From Flammeovirgaceae bacterium (GTDB lineage Bacteria > Bacteroidota > Bacteroidia > Cytophagales > Cyclobacteriaceae): a DNA stretch of 64,000 nucleotides. Each line of letters starts with the position of its first letter. The first letter of the stretch is position 1. This document shows positions 37,283 to 46,168 of this stretch, piece by piece. The stretch spans positions 1 through 64,000 of the forward strand of contig JAJTEH010000012.1 of assembly GCA_021298355.1 (NCBI GenBank), given 5' to 3'. The position numbers were made by a program, and so were the translations under genes. The notes beneath the pieces are model-generated. The model did not search any database. It was given only the letters and a program-made list of their open reading frames with translations, and was not told where the DNA came from.

Positions 37283-37819
37283 TTAAGCGTTATTTCTGTA
37301 TTTCTTATAAATTTTCATGCCGGCTAAAATCAGGAACGTAACAACGAATAAGCCAGCCAAACCCCACACCATGCTGAGGGAATCTTTCAATACAATTAAA
37401 AATACAATGGCGATGAGAAATAAGGTAGCCACTTCATTCCAAAACCTGAGTTGATTGGATGAATATTTCGTTAAACCTTTTTGCAATTGCTGAAAAATAA
37501 TTTGCAAAGAATAATGATAGAGATATAAAAAGAAAACCAATGTTAATTTTAAGTGCATAAAAGGTAAGGATAGCCAATGGGGTTGATTAACCAACATAGC
37601 AACACCTAAACCAAGCGTGATGATGGCCGATGGCCAGGTAATTCCCCACCATAATCGTTTGGCCATCAAAGTAAGTTGAGGTAAAGTGTATTTCTTTTCT
37701 TCTTCTGTTTTATCGAAAGCTTCGCGGATATAAATAAGTAAGCGAGGCATATAAAATAATCCTGCAAACCAGGTTACAATAAATATGATGTGAACGGCTT
37801 TAAGATAAAGATGCGCCAT
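37283..37819 (-). CDS. hemJ: Protoporphyrinogen oxidase HemJ
   Basis: The 178-aa integral membrane protein (about 4 helices) matches HemJ (UPF0093): LYLKAVHIIFIVTWFAGLFYMPRL at the N-terminus with the conserved His and W, and LKLTLVFFLYLYHYSL with the second His/Y. It oxidises protoporphyrinogen IX in haem synthesis. It is followed by SCO and cytochrome c genes, giving a haem/copper biogenesis cluster. Confidence 0.92.
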   Translation of the reverse strand: MAHLYLKAVHIIFIVTWFAGLFYMPRLLIYIREAFDKTEEEKKYTLPQLTLMAKRLWWGITWPSAIITLGLGVAMLVNQPHWLSLPFMHLKLTLVFFLYLYHYSLQIIFQQLQKGLTKYSSNQLRFWNEVATLFLIAIVFLIVLKDSLSMVWGLAGLFVVTFLILAGMKIYKKYRNNA

Positions 37820-37839
37820 CGAATAATAAATTGGTTTAA

Positions 37840-38031
37840 TTATTCTTTTTGTTTTACTCGTTTTTTAATTGATGTTTTTCTTTTCTGAGCATTTTTTAAA
37901 GTTTTCGATTTTTTAGCACTTTTTAATTTATCATTTTTAATAAAGTCGCTAATCAATTTTCTTTCTTTATCTGTTAAGGGTCTAGGATCTACAACAAAGT
38001 CAACATCAATTGGTTCTTTTAGCAATTCCAT
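37840..38031 (-). CDS. Small basic protein paired with the GNAT-like gene
   Basis: The 63-aa protein starts 3 bp after the GNAT-like stop, so the two are surely co-transcribed. Its N-terminal part (EPIDVDFVVDPRPLTDKERKLISDF, about residues 6-30) looks like a short strand, a conserved-looking DPRPLT turn and a helix; the last 30 residues are very Lys-rich. It could be an antitoxin or a nucleic-acid-binding partner; no HTH is seen. I recall similar small partners but cannot verify the family. Confidence 0.72.
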   Translation of the reverse strand: MELLKEPIDVDFVVDPRPLTDKERKLISDFIKNDKLKSAKKSKTLKNAQKRKTSIKKRVKQKE

Positions 38032-38034
38032 ATT

Positions 38035-38559
38035 TTATTCGTTAAAGTATTTATCAATTAGTTTTAGAGCAGTCTCTGGTTTTATTACCATTAGTGTTCC
38101 ACTAAAATGTACGGCACCTAATGAATTTTTATAATGTTCAATCAGCCTACTTTTAGAGTTAAATGATAAATATCCACCGCCACCTCTTTGAAAAGACAGT
38201 TTACAAGCAAAGGCAACTAAATTACCTGCAACACCTAAATACACTTTGTTTTTCCCTTTATTGAAATGTGCACTTTCAATTAAATGCATATAAACGTGAT
38301 CATCTCTAAAGGTTAAACTTAGTAAGCCTTGTATATTTAAACTACCTGCTATTGTTACTTTATATACTTCTCGCTCCGGTGCTTTAAACTCTGTTTTCCA
38401 ATCGAATACCCATTTATTTTTCTTTGTTATCTGTTTAATTTCATCTTTAGTTACTAGAGAAACTTCTGTTTTAAAGCTATCGCCAGTTTTAACATTCTCT
38501 ATCGAGTTGGTTAACTTATCAATTTCAAAATCCAGACGATTTGATTTTCTTTTTTTCAC
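38035..38559 (-). CDS. GNAT-like acetyltransferase-fold protein
   Basis: The 174-aa protein has a poorly conserved basic N-terminus and a C-terminal domain reading VYLGVAGNLVAFACKLSF (about residues 101-118), then GGGGYLSFNSKSRLIEHYKNSLGAVHF, which resembles the acetyl-CoA loop, helix 3 and the FYEKLGF-like end of GNAT proteins. The acetyl-CoA motif is atypical (GVAGN in place of RxxGxGxG/A). Together with the next 63-aa gene it looks like a toxin-antitoxin or modification pair. Function unknown. Confidence 0.78.
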   Translation of the reverse strand: MKKRKSNRLDFEIDKLTNSIENVKTGDSFKTEVSLVTKDEIKQITKKNKWVFDWKTEFKAPEREVYKVTIAGSLNIQGLLSLTFRDDHVYMHLIESAHFNKGKNKVYLGVAGNLVAFACKLSFQRGGGGYLSFNSKSRLIEHYKNSLGAVHFSGTLMVIKPETALKLIDKYFNE

Positions 38560-38612
38560 AATACAATTTACGATTATTAATTCTTTTTCCCTCTACTATT
38601 AGCGGGCAAGAA

Positions 38613-39413
38613 TTACAAAACCATCGTAATTTTATCTCCGACTTTTACTTCATCACCAGATACTAATACTAGATTTTGTCCGAAATAAACTTTGTTGTTT
38701 TGCGTTCGGTATCCTGCCAACGTTTTAAGCGGTTCTTTTCCGCTTTCGGCTGTAAACTGATCTACATTAATTAATACACAACGGCTACACGGTTTTACGC
38801 CTTCGAAAGTAGTGTTTCCAATTGTAAATTTCTTCCAATGATCTTCTTCGCAAGGTAATCCACCGGTGAAAACAAAGTTCGGCCGGAAGCGATTCATCAA
38901 AATGGGTTCTTTCAATTTCTTATTCAAGTCATCTAAAGAAGATTGACCGATAACTAAAAAAGGATAACCATCGGCTAAGCTAACTTGCTCTTTTTGTTTC
39001 GCATAACGTACATCTACAGGTCGTAAAGCTGTTTCTGGTAAAAAAACCAAACGACACTTTTTTTGTAAACAAGCTGTAAACCATTCGCTAACTGTTTGAT
39101 TTACTTCTTGTACGTTAACCACATCATCCCAAATAATAGCTGAAAACGATTCACCATCGTATTGCTCCTGAATAGGAAATTGAATGGTGCTGTTGTTTTT
39201 TCTGAAGGTTACTTTGACGGTTTTGTTTTCAATTTCCGTTGTAAACAAAGCCATTTCAGGTAAAGTACGCTGCGTCATAAACTTATGGGTTTCATCCATT
39301 AGCATCCACCTTCTGTCATAAGCTAAACCTTTGGGTAATACCTTACTTTGTTGAAGCGAAATTCCTCCTAGCGATTTTATCGGATAAATCCAGATTTCAG
39401 CGAGTTGCAGCAT
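38613..39413 (-). CDS. MOSC-domain protein, molybdopterin-dependent enzyme family
   Basis: The 266-aa protein has an N-terminal MOSC beta-barrel (about residues 1-110; LAEIWIYPIKSLGGISL) and a C-terminal MOSC domain with FEGVKPCSRCVLINVD, where the conserved cysteine of the family is CSRC (about residue 183). It may be a molybdenum-cofactor sulfurase-like or reductase-linked protein such as YcbX. It is divergent from the Crp/Fnr gene at 39455 with only 41 bp between starts, so the promoters overlap. Confidence 0.88.
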   Translation of the reverse strand: MLQLAEIWIYPIKSLGGISLQQSKVLPKGLAYDRRWMLMDETHKFMTQRTLPEMALFTTEIENKTVKVTFRKNNSTIQFPIQEQYDGESFSAIIWDDVVNVQEVNQTVSEWFTACLQKKCRLVFLPETALRPVDVRYAKQKEQVSLADGYPFLVIGQSSLDDLNKKLKEPILMNRFRPNFVFTGGLPCEEDHWKKFTIGNTTFEGVKPCSRCVLINVDQFTAESGKEPLKTLAGYRTQNNKVYFGQNLVLVSGDEVKVGDKITMVL

Positions 39414-39454
39414 GCGCGTTCAATTGCTTAAATTTAGTGCGAACATACGAAATC

Positions 39455-40141
39455 ATGAGTAAGTCTAACGTACAAGCGCTGTGGTATTTTGAAAGTGTTA
39501 ACTTGTATAATATTCTTTGTCCGCATAAAGTAAAAACAATGGGAGCCACCCATGAGTTTAAAAAATGTAAGCGCGACCAAATGATTTACAGGCCTGATGA
39601 ACCCTCGCAACATATTTATATGATTGCCGAAGGTCGCGTAAAAATTGGTCATTACCTTGAAGATGGTAAAGAAGTAGTGAAAGCTATATTAACCAAAGGC
39701 GAAATTTTTGGAGAATTAGCTGTTGCCGGAGAAGAGAATAGAGCAGATTTTGCCCAAGCAATGGACGAAGGTACTAGCGTTTGCCCAATGACAATTGCAG
39801 AGTTAAAAGATTTAATGTTCGAAGACAAAGAGCTAAGTTTTAGACTTTTAAAATTGGTTGGTTTGCGCTTGATGCGCATGGAGCGAAAGTTGGAATTGTT
39901 AGTGTTTAAAGATGCCCGAACGCGCATCATCGAATTTTTAAAAGATTCAGCTGCCTGGAAAGGAAAAAAAGTAGGATTTGAAACCATGATTCCGACCAAA
40001 CTTACACACAAAGATATCGCAGCCTTAACCGGAACTTCCCGGCAAACCGTTACAACGGTTTTAAATGAATTGAAAGAGAAGAATCTCATCAACTTTGATA
40101 GAAAGAAAATTCTGATCCGCGACCTGGAAAAACTTGCATAA
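39455..40141 (+). CDS. Crp/Fnr-family transcriptional regulator
   Basis: I start at the ATG 39455 (228 aa); a GTG six codons upstream is possible. The N-terminal cNMP-like domain carries DEPSQHIYMIAEGRVKIGHY and a GEIFGELAVAGEENRADFAQAMDEGT stretch, and the C-terminal HTH is LTHKDIAALTGTSRQTVTTVLNELKEK. Residues about 20-30 contain a single cysteine (NILCPHK) and another (FKKCKRD), too few for an Fe-S cluster. It may control the downstream peroxiredoxin, 58 bp away. Confidence 0.92.
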   Translation: MSKSNVQALWYFESVNLYNILCPHKVKTMGATHEFKKCKRDQMIYRPDEPSQHIYMIAEGRVKIGHYLEDGKEVVKAILTKGEIFGELAVAGEENRADFAQAMDEGTSVCPMTIAELKDLMFEDKELSFRLLKLVGLRLMRMERKLELLVFKDARTRIIEFLKDSAAWKGKKVGFETMIPTKLTHKDIAALTGTSRQTVTTVLNELKEKNLINFDRKKILIRDLEKLA

Positions 40142-40199
40142 GCCAGCTTTTCTTTATTGCTTTACTCTATAAAACCTATAGATTAAAAATATTATTAAT

Positions 40200-40835
40200 A
40201 TGTCATTGCGTTTAGGAGATTTAGCACCTGATTTTGAGGCAGTTACAACAGAAGGAACCATCCATTTTCACGAATGGCTCGGCAACAGCTGGGGAATTTT
40301 GTTTTCTCATCCTGCGGATTTCACTCCGGTTTGTACCACCGAATTGGGCGCGGTGGCTAAACTCAAACCGGAGTTTTCTAAAAGAAATGTAAAAGTTTTG
40401 GCATTAAGTGCCGACCCACTCGAAGCCCACGTAAAATGGATTGCCGACATCAACGAAACACAAAAAACGGTTGTTAACTATCCGCTAATTGCTGATCCGG
40501 ATTTTAAGATTGCCAACTTATATGGTATGGTTCACCCGGAGGTGAGCGATAAATTTACTGTGCGTTCTGTATTTGTTATCGGGCCTGATAAAAAGATAAA
40601 ACTTACGTTAACCTATCCTGCTGCAACCGGCAGAAACTTCGATGAAATTTTGCGTGTAGTAGAAAGTTTACAATTAACTGCGAATTATAGTGTAGCAACA
40701 CCTGCCAACTGGAAACATGGAGAAGATGTGATTATCACAGCTGCGGTTAAAGACGAAGATATTCCGGCAAAATTTCCGAAAGGCGCTGTGCATGTAAAAC
40801 CTTACTTAAGAGTAACGCCACAGCCCAACTTGTAA
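40200..40835 (+). CDS. 1-Cys peroxiredoxin (Prx6 type)
   Basis: The 211-aa thiol peroxidase has the peroxidatic cysteine in SHPADFTPVCTTELG (about residue 46) and no resolving cysteine in the usual C-terminal place, so it is of the 1-Cys Prx6 class. The conserved Arg in SVFVIGPDKKIKL region and LRVTPQP C-terminal motif also fit. It acts in the cytoplasm on peroxides. It ends at the terminator at 40864-40897. Confidence 0.93.
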   Translation: MSLRLGDLAPDFEAVTTEGTIHFHEWLGNSWGILFSHPADFTPVCTTELGAVAKLKPEFSKRNVKVLALSADPLEAHVKWIADINETQKTVVNYPLIADPDFKIANLYGMVHPEVSDKFTVRSVFVIGPDKKIKLTLTYPAATGRNFDEILRVVESLQLTANYSVATPANWKHGEDVIITAAVKDEDIPAKFPKGAVHVKPYLRVTPQPNL

Positions 40836-40863
40836 AACTTTGTTTATTTGGTTTATTGAGCAT

Positions 40864-40897
40864 GGAAGCATCCCGGGCGGGGATGCTTTCCTTTTTT
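40864..40897 (+). terminator. Terminator of the peroxiredoxin gene
   Basis: GGAAGCATCCC-GGGC-GGGATGCTTTCC then TTTTTT. A TTG-initiated open frame (40856) that would extend the next gene runs through this hairpin, which supports the later start at 40988. Confidence 0.85.
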
Positions 40898-40987
40898 ATG
40901 CACTTCAATACCTTATTATGCGGCTTCGCATGCTTTGTTAAAAAGCGTTTTTGTCAAGACCATACATTTGTTGCGAATTCAAAAATT

Positions 40988-42157
40988 ATGGCACCGCAAT
41001 CTTTCAATAAGCATATCAAGTTTAAAACAATTCGTATTCTGCTCGAAAACTCTTGGAGCATTGTAGTGGCCCTATTGGTGATTTGCATTTTACTAATGCT
41101 GAATGGTTGCACATCAAGAGATGAAAAAATAAATCCTTCCGTAAAACCTTTATTAGAAACCGTATATGCCAGCGGATTTGTTAAAGCGAAAGATGAATAC
41201 CAGGTTTTTGCTGATGGTGAAGGATACATTTTACAAAAACATATTGAAGAAGGAGCAGAAGTGAAAGTGGGAGATTTGCTTTACACCTTATCTACCAAAC
41301 AAGGACAAGCACGAAGCGAAATAGCCAAACAAAATTTACAGTATGCTAAGCGAAATAACAATTTGCAATCGCCCATCTTAAATGAATTAAAAGCTGCGTT
41401 GGCTTCGGCCAAAACAAAAAAAGAGTTTGATTCCATCAATTACGTGCGTTACCTCAATTTATGGAATCAAAAAGCAGTGGCTAGAATTGAGTTAGATAAA
41501 ATGAAATTGACTTTCGATAACGCCAAAAATGAGTATCAACTTATAGGTAACCGTTATGAAAAAGCTTTGCTCGATGTAGAAAATAATGTATTCAATGCTA
41601 AACAACAAGTAACCATTGCAGAAGAAGATGCCGATAAAAATCAAATCAGAAGCATGTTGCAGGGTAGGGTATTTAGTTTAAAGAAAGAAAAAGGAGAATG
41701 GGTAAGACGTGGGGAGTCTGTCGCCATTATTGGCCAAGCCAACTCCTTTTTTTTAACCTTACAGATTGATGAAGTAGATATAGATAAAGTTAAAGTGGGG
41801 CAAAACATTTTAGTGAAAGCCGATGCTTATCCTGATAAAATTTTTAAAGCACGCCTTTCTAAAATTTATCCCTTGGTAAATGTTCGGCAGCAAGCTTTGC
41901 AGATAGATGCTGAATTAATAGATGCATTACCACAAAGTTTTTCTGGTTTAGCGGTAGAAGCCAACATCATCATCAGAGAAAATGCAAAAGCTTTAACCGT
42001 ACCAACACAGGCCATCTTACCAGGCGATAGCGTGTGGGTAGAAGAAAAGGGTAAGCCATTGAAAAAGAAAGTACAAACCGGCATTCGCACGTTCGATGAA
42101 GTTGAAATTGTAAACGGTGTTGATAGTCAAACAGTAGTTTTAATTAAGAAGCAATGA
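40988..42157 (+). CDS. Membrane fusion protein (MacA/HlyD type)
   Basis: The 389-aa periplasmic adaptor starts at ATG 40988, after the terminator of the previous gene. The N-terminus has a membrane segment ending in a lipobox-like LMLNGCTS (Cys about residue 41). It contains the half-motifs of a lipoyl domain (YILQKHIEEGAEVKVGDLLYTL and GRVFSLKKEKGEWVRRGESV) around a long coiled-coil hairpin (about 100-220), then beta-barrel domains. The next two genes, a MacB/FtsX-type permease and a LolD-type ATPase, complete an exporter. Confidence 0.9.
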   Translation: MAPQSFNKHIKFKTIRILLENSWSIVVALLVICILLMLNGCTSRDEKINPSVKPLLETVYASGFVKAKDEYQVFADGEGYILQKHIEEGAEVKVGDLLYTLSTKQGQARSEIAKQNLQYAKRNNNLQSPILNELKAALASAKTKKEFDSINYVRYLNLWNQKAVARIELDKMKLTFDNAKNEYQLIGNRYEKALLDVENNVFNAKQQVTIAEEDADKNQIRSMLQGRVFSLKKEKGEWVRRGESVAIIGQANSFFLTLQIDEVDIDKVKVGQNILVKADAYPDKIFKARLSKIYPLVNVRQQALQIDAELIDALPQSFSGLAVEANIIIRENAKALTVPTQAILPGDSVWVEEKGKPLKKKVQTGIRTFDEVEIVNGVDSQTVVLIKKQ

Positions 42158-43413
42158 AATTCACTTCTTTAAAATTAAGTGCAGGCATTGCCAAAACACA
42201 GTTGCTGAGTAAACCCAGGCAAACACTCGTGGCCATGTTGGGTGTAACGTTTGGTATCGGTATGTTCATCGCTTTAATCAGCATGATGACTGGCCTCAAT
42301 AAACTAACAGAAGACTTAGCCATGACATCCTCACCCGATATCAGAATGTATTATGATATTTCTCCTGATAGAAAATCAATTGCTGAGTTTATTAATCCTC
42401 AAGGATTAACCATTACCCATCATCAGAAACCAAAAAATGAATCGTTAAAAGTTAGAAATGCTAAACAAATAGCCGAACAAATTAGAAAGAGACCCAATGT
42501 AAAAGGCGCATCTATCTTACTTAACTCACAGGTATTTTATAATTATGGCCCGGTGCAATTGAACGGAACGATAGACGGAGTAGATATTCTGGAGGAAGAT
42601 AAACTTTTCGATCTCACCCATAAAATGAAAGAAGGGAGAATTGAAAATTTAATTTCGAATCCGGATGGCATCATCATGGGGACAGGACTTGCCAAAAAAT
42701 TAAGAGCAAAAACAGGCGATAGAGTTGTTATCACTACTCCGCAAGGTTTTACACAAACACTTAAAATTGTTGGCTTGTTTCAGATTGGCATTGGCATAGT
42801 TGATAATACACGCAGTTACGCTAATCTTTCTACTGTACAAACTATTCTGCAAAAAGATAAAAGTTTTATTACTGATGTTAACGTTAAGCTATACGATTAT
42901 ACCAAAGCGAAAGAACTCGCACCAGTTTTGCAAAAGGATTTTGGCTATAAAGCCGAAGATTGGGAAACTGCTAATGCAACTTTACTAGTAGGTGCGATAA
43001 TCAGAAACATCATTACGTATGCAGTTTCAATTACTCTATTGATTGTGGCAGGATTTGGTATCTACAACATTCTCAACATCACTATCCATAATAAAATGAA
43101 AGACATTGCCATACTAAAAGCGATGGGATTTTCCGGGCCGGATGTTCGCAGTATTTTTATGATACAATCTTTGGTTATCGGATTTTTTGGTTCGTTGATG
43201 GGTTTGATTTTTGGTTTAGTTTTTTCGTATCTCATTTCTTTAGCACCCTTTAATGGAGGAGACATTATCAGCATAACGCATCTTCCGGTCAACTTTAATC
43301 CCTTGTTTTATGTAATCGGAATTGTGTTTGGCGTTGCAACCACTGCCATTGCCGGTTATATGCCATCGAGAAAAGCTGCACATGTCGATCCAATAGAAAT
43401 TTTACGCGGATAG
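42154..43413 (+). CDS. ABC transporter permease, MacB/FtsX type
   Basis: The 419-aa permease overlaps the previous gene by 4 bases. Four membrane helices are predicted: one near the N-terminus (about 28-50) and three at the end (about 285-310, 330-360, 380-405), with a large periplasmic domain (about 50-280) between, the MacB layout. A VDPIEILRG C-terminus is typical of the FtsX family. It probably drives efflux or lipid/lipoprotein transport with the adjacent genes. Confidence 0.93.
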   Translation: MKFTSLKLSAGIAKTQLLSKPRQTLVAMLGVTFGIGMFIALISMMTGLNKLTEDLAMTSSPDIRMYYDISPDRKSIAEFINPQGLTITHHQKPKNESLKVRNAKQIAEQIRKRPNVKGASILLNSQVFYNYGPVQLNGTIDGVDILEEDKLFDLTHKMKEGRIENLISNPDGIIMGTGLAKKLRAKTGDRVVITTPQGFTQTLKIVGLFQIGIGIVDNTRSYANLSTVQTILQKDKSFITDVNVKLYDYTKAKELAPVLQKDFGYKAEDWETANATLLVGAIIRNIITYAVSITLLIVAGFGIYNILNITIHNKMKDIAILKAMGFSGPDVRSIFMIQSLVIGFFGSLMGLIFGLVFSYLISLAPFNGGDIISITHLPVNFNPLFYVIGIVFGVATTAIAGYMPSRKAAHVDPIEILRG

Positions 43414-43414
43414 T

Positions 43415-44092
43415 ATGAAAACTGAAGTGTTACGCGCAACAGGCATTACTAAATATTTTTATGAACCAGAAAAATTTCAGGTGCTGAAAGGAATAGATGT
43501 GCAAGTCAATAAAGGAGAGTTCGTAGCTTTAGTTGGTAAAAGTGGTTGTGGAAAATCAACTTTAATGTATGTGCTCTCTACTATGGATACACAATACGAA
43601 GGTGAATTGGTTGTTGCCAGTGAAAAACTAAACGATTGGTCGCAAAATCAGTTGGCTGCGTTTCGCAACAAACACATTGGTTTTGTTTTTCAGTTTCATT
43701 ATTTGTTGCCCGAGTTTACGGTTTTGCAAAACATCATGTTACCTGCTTTAAAACTTAATCGTTGGCAAGAAAGCGAAGTAGAAGACAGAGCATACACAAA
43801 ATTAAAAATGCTGGGCATGCAAGATCATGCGTTAAAAGTTTCCGCTAAATTATCGGGTGGACAACAACAACGAGTGGCCATTGCCAGAGCTTTAATTAAC
43901 GAACCGGATATTATTATGGGCGATGAACCCACCGGTAATTTAGATAGTTATAATACACAATTGGTGTTTGATATTTTTAAAGAGTTAACCGATGTTTATC
44001 ATCAAAGCATAATAGCAGTTACACACGATGAAGAGTTTGCTGCAAAATCTTCACGCATTATAGAAATGGCTGATGGAAAAATTATACATTAA
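43415..44092 (+). CDS. ABC transporter ATPase, LolD/MacB type
   Basis: The 225-aa ATPase starts 1 bp after the permease stop. Walker A is [14 protein letters not shown] (about residues 39-52), signature [15 protein letters not shown], Walker [13 protein letters not shown], and switch His in [10 protein letters not shown]. It is the energising subunit of the exporter encoded by the two previous genes, typical of LolD/MacB-type systems. Confidence 0.95.
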   Translation: MKTEVLRATGITKYFYEPEKFQVLKGIDVQVNKGEFVALVGKSGCGKSTLMYVLSTMDTQYEGELVVASEKLNDWSQNQLAAFRNKHIGFVFQFHYLLPEFTVLQNIMLPALKLNRWQESEVEDRAYTKLKMLGMQDHALKVSAKLSGGQQQRVAIARALINEPDIIMGDEPTGNLDSYNTQLVFDIFKELTDVYHQSIIAVTHDEEFAAKSSRIIEMADGKIIH

Positions 44093-44095
44093 AGC

Positions 44096-45097
44096 ATGAA
44101 TTGGAAAAGAATTAGAAGAGATTATACTGTCATTGGCATTTTGGCAATTATCGGATTTTTAGTTCGCTTTTCAAGCGGTTTATTTTCTGTTCAATTCAAT
44201 TTTATTCTATTACTGATTTCTTCGATTACGGTTTCTTTAAATTGGGAAGTATTACGGTGGATAAACAGTTGGCTAAATAGGATACTGCCATTCGAAAAAT
44301 TTATTGCGAGAAGAATCATCGTTCAATTGTTGTTGGGATTTGTTGTTGGGATCATCAGCAGAACGTGTATTTATTATTTTGGCGAACCGTATTTTCCGAT
44401 GAAGCTTGATACTATGTTTCTGGCTTCAACTTGGGCATTGTATGCTTTGTTTACAGCGGGCATTAACGTTATCTTCTTTTTAAGATTTTTTATACAACAA
44501 TGGAAATTATCCATCGTGCAGGCCGAGCGTTTAGAGAAAGAAAAAACATTGGTACAATTCGATAATCTTAAAAATCAAATGAATCCTCATTTTTTATTCA
44601 ATGCTTTTTCTTCTCTCAATGGTTTGATTATGGAAAACCAACAACTAGCGGTTCAGTTTGTACAGCAACTCAGCAAAGTATATCGCTATGTTTTGCAACA
44701 CGATCATCGGCATGTTGTGGCTTTATCAACAGAAATTAATTTTATTGATCAATACATCTCTTTGCTAAAAACCAGATTTAGTGGAGCCATATTTTTTGAG
44801 GTAAAAATTAGGGAAGAAGATATAGAGAAACAAATTGTTCCGGTTACGCTTCAAATTTTAATAGAAAATGCTTTGAAGCATAATATAGCTGATGTTACAA
44901 AACCATTGTATATTAAAATTTATTCAAATTATGATTATTTAGTTGTATCTAATAATAAGCAATTGAAAAGTATAGTGACAGATTCGAATAAAGTGGGTTT
45001 ACACAATATGCAGTCATTATATGCTTTTCTATCTGATAAGCCTTTGGTTATAGAAGAGAAAGAGGATAAATTTATGGTAAAGGTTCCGCTTTTGTAA
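44096..45097 (+). CDS. LytS-like sensor histidine kinase
   Basis: The 333-aa kinase has four N-terminal membrane helices (about residues 13-150), a coil, and a His_kinase domain with the phospho-accepting His in NQMNPHFLFNAFSSLNGLI (about residue 162), followed by an atypical ATPase domain with ENALKHNIAD. It lacks any sensor domain outside the membrane. It lies 3 bp after the ATPase gene and precedes the LytTR regulator by 1 bp, so the operon forms a complete circuit. Confidence 0.93.
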   Translation: MNWKRIRRDYTVIGILAIIGFLVRFSSGLFSVQFNFILLLISSITVSLNWEVLRWINSWLNRILPFEKFIARRIIVQLLLGFVVGIISRTCIYYFGEPYFPMKLDTMFLASTWALYALFTAGINVIFFLRFFIQQWKLSIVQAERLEKEKTLVQFDNLKNQMNPHFLFNAFSSLNGLIMENQQLAVQFVQQLSKVYRYVLQHDHRHVVALSTEINFIDQYISLLKTRFSGAIFFEVKIREEDIEKQIVPVTLQILIENALKHNIADVTKPLYIKIYSNYDYLVVSNNKQLKSIVTDSNKVGLHNMQSLYAFLSDKPLVIEEKEDKFMVKVPLL

Positions 45098-45098
45098 T

Positions 45099-45851
45099 AT
45101 GAAAGTATTAATCATAGAAGACGAAACGCTTGCAGCTAACTCGCTGATTCGTTTGTTAAAAGGAGTTCAAGCTGACATTGAAATTGAAAGCGAAATTTTA
45201 ACAAGTGTATCCAATGCAACTAAATGGTTGGCTAGTCATCCTCATCCAGACTTAATTTTTTCTGATATTCAATTATCGGACGGTTTAAGTTTTTCTATTT
45301 TCGAGAATATTATTTGTGGTAGTCCGATTATTTTTACCACTGCGTATGATGAATACGCCATCCGAGCCTTTAAACTCAATAGCATTGATTACTTATTAAA
45401 ACCTATAGATGAGCGTGACTTACGGTTGGCTTTACAAAAATATTCGAAATTATCAACCGTAAGTTGGTCTGAACAATTTAAATCGTTTATAGAATACCGG
45501 CAACAACCCGAGGTTAAAAAGTATAAAACCCGATTTCTTGCGCAACAAGGTCAGGCTTTGATTCCTGTAAATGTTGAACAAGTAAGTTACTTCCAAAAAG
45601 ATCAACTTATTTATTTACATACTTTCGATGGTAATAAACTGATTGATGAACACGAAACATTAGACGAACTTGAATCACTTATAAATCCAGCCTTGTTTTT
45701 CAGAGCAAACAGACAATTTTTGATTCAGAAAAATGCAGTAAATAAAATTAAAACAACGCACAAAGGATTATTAGTTGAATTAAAAGGTGCTATTCAACAA
45801 ATAGAAGTGAGTAGAGAGAAAGCAACAGCTTTTAAAAATTGGATGTTATAA
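45099..45851 (+). CDS. LytTR-family response regulator
   Basis: The 250-aa protein has a receiver domain (acidic IEDE at about residues 6-9, Asp in PDLIFSDIQLSDG about residue 56, Lys in YLLKPIDERD) and a C-terminal LytTR domain (about residues 145-248), with FRANRQFLIQKNAVNKI and VEVSREKATAFKNWM-like end (EVSREKATAFKNWML). LytTR regulators often control exporters and are paired with LytS kinases, as here. It may regulate its own operon in response to efflux substrates. Confidence 0.94.
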   Translation: MKVLIIEDETLAANSLIRLLKGVQADIEIESEILTSVSNATKWLASHPHPDLIFSDIQLSDGLSFSIFENIICGSPIIFTTAYDEYAIRAFKLNSIDYLLKPIDERDLRLALQKYSKLSTVSWSEQFKSFIEYRQQPEVKKYKTRFLAQQGQALIPVNVEQVSYFQKDQLIYLHTFDGNKLIDEHETLDELESLINPALFFRANRQFLIQKNAVNKIKTTHKGLLVELKGAIQQIEVSREKATAFKNWML

Positions 45852-46163
45852 CTTGCCTTTCCAGTATTTTTCTATTTCTTCTTTCCAATTTGTTGGATTG
45901 GCGAGAATGATGGCAGTGTTGATTAACAAACTATTTGGTTGGGATAAATGCTTTTCACCAACTTGAATTAAGAGTTTGTAAAAAGCTTCAGGATTTTCTT
46001 TAGCCAGTTGAAGAAGTCTATCGGAGAGGTTTTCTTCTTCTTTATCATTAACAGTTTTAGGTTCATTCAGTTTATCGCTTAAAGAGGCAGGCGATACAAA
46101 AGATGAAGCCTGTTGTTGCAAAAATTGATCGAGGTCGTTTAAAGGATTCTTATTCATAATCAA
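45846..46163 (-). CDS. Small partner of the orphan ParA
   Basis: The 105-aa protein has no recognised domain. It has a disordered, polar N-terminus (NPLNDLDQFLQQQASSF) and a helical C-terminus with QLAKENPEAFYKLLIQVGEKHLSQPNSLLINTA. It starts 5 bp after parA and overlaps the end of the convergent LytTR gene by 6 bases. A ParB-like HTH is not seen, so it may be a cargo adaptor or a regulator of the ATPase. Confidence 0.72.
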   Translation of the reverse strand: MIMNKNPLNDLDQFLQQQASSFVSPASLSDKLNEPKTVNDKEEENLSDRLLQLAKENPEAFYKLLIQVGEKHLSQPNSLLINTAIILANPTNWKEEIEKYWKGKL

Positions 46164-46168
46164 TTGCG

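Noticed and set aside
40856-40987. An extended N-terminus of the membrane fusion protein from TTG 40856
   Set aside because: The frame runs through the peroxiredoxin terminator hairpin at 40864-40897.
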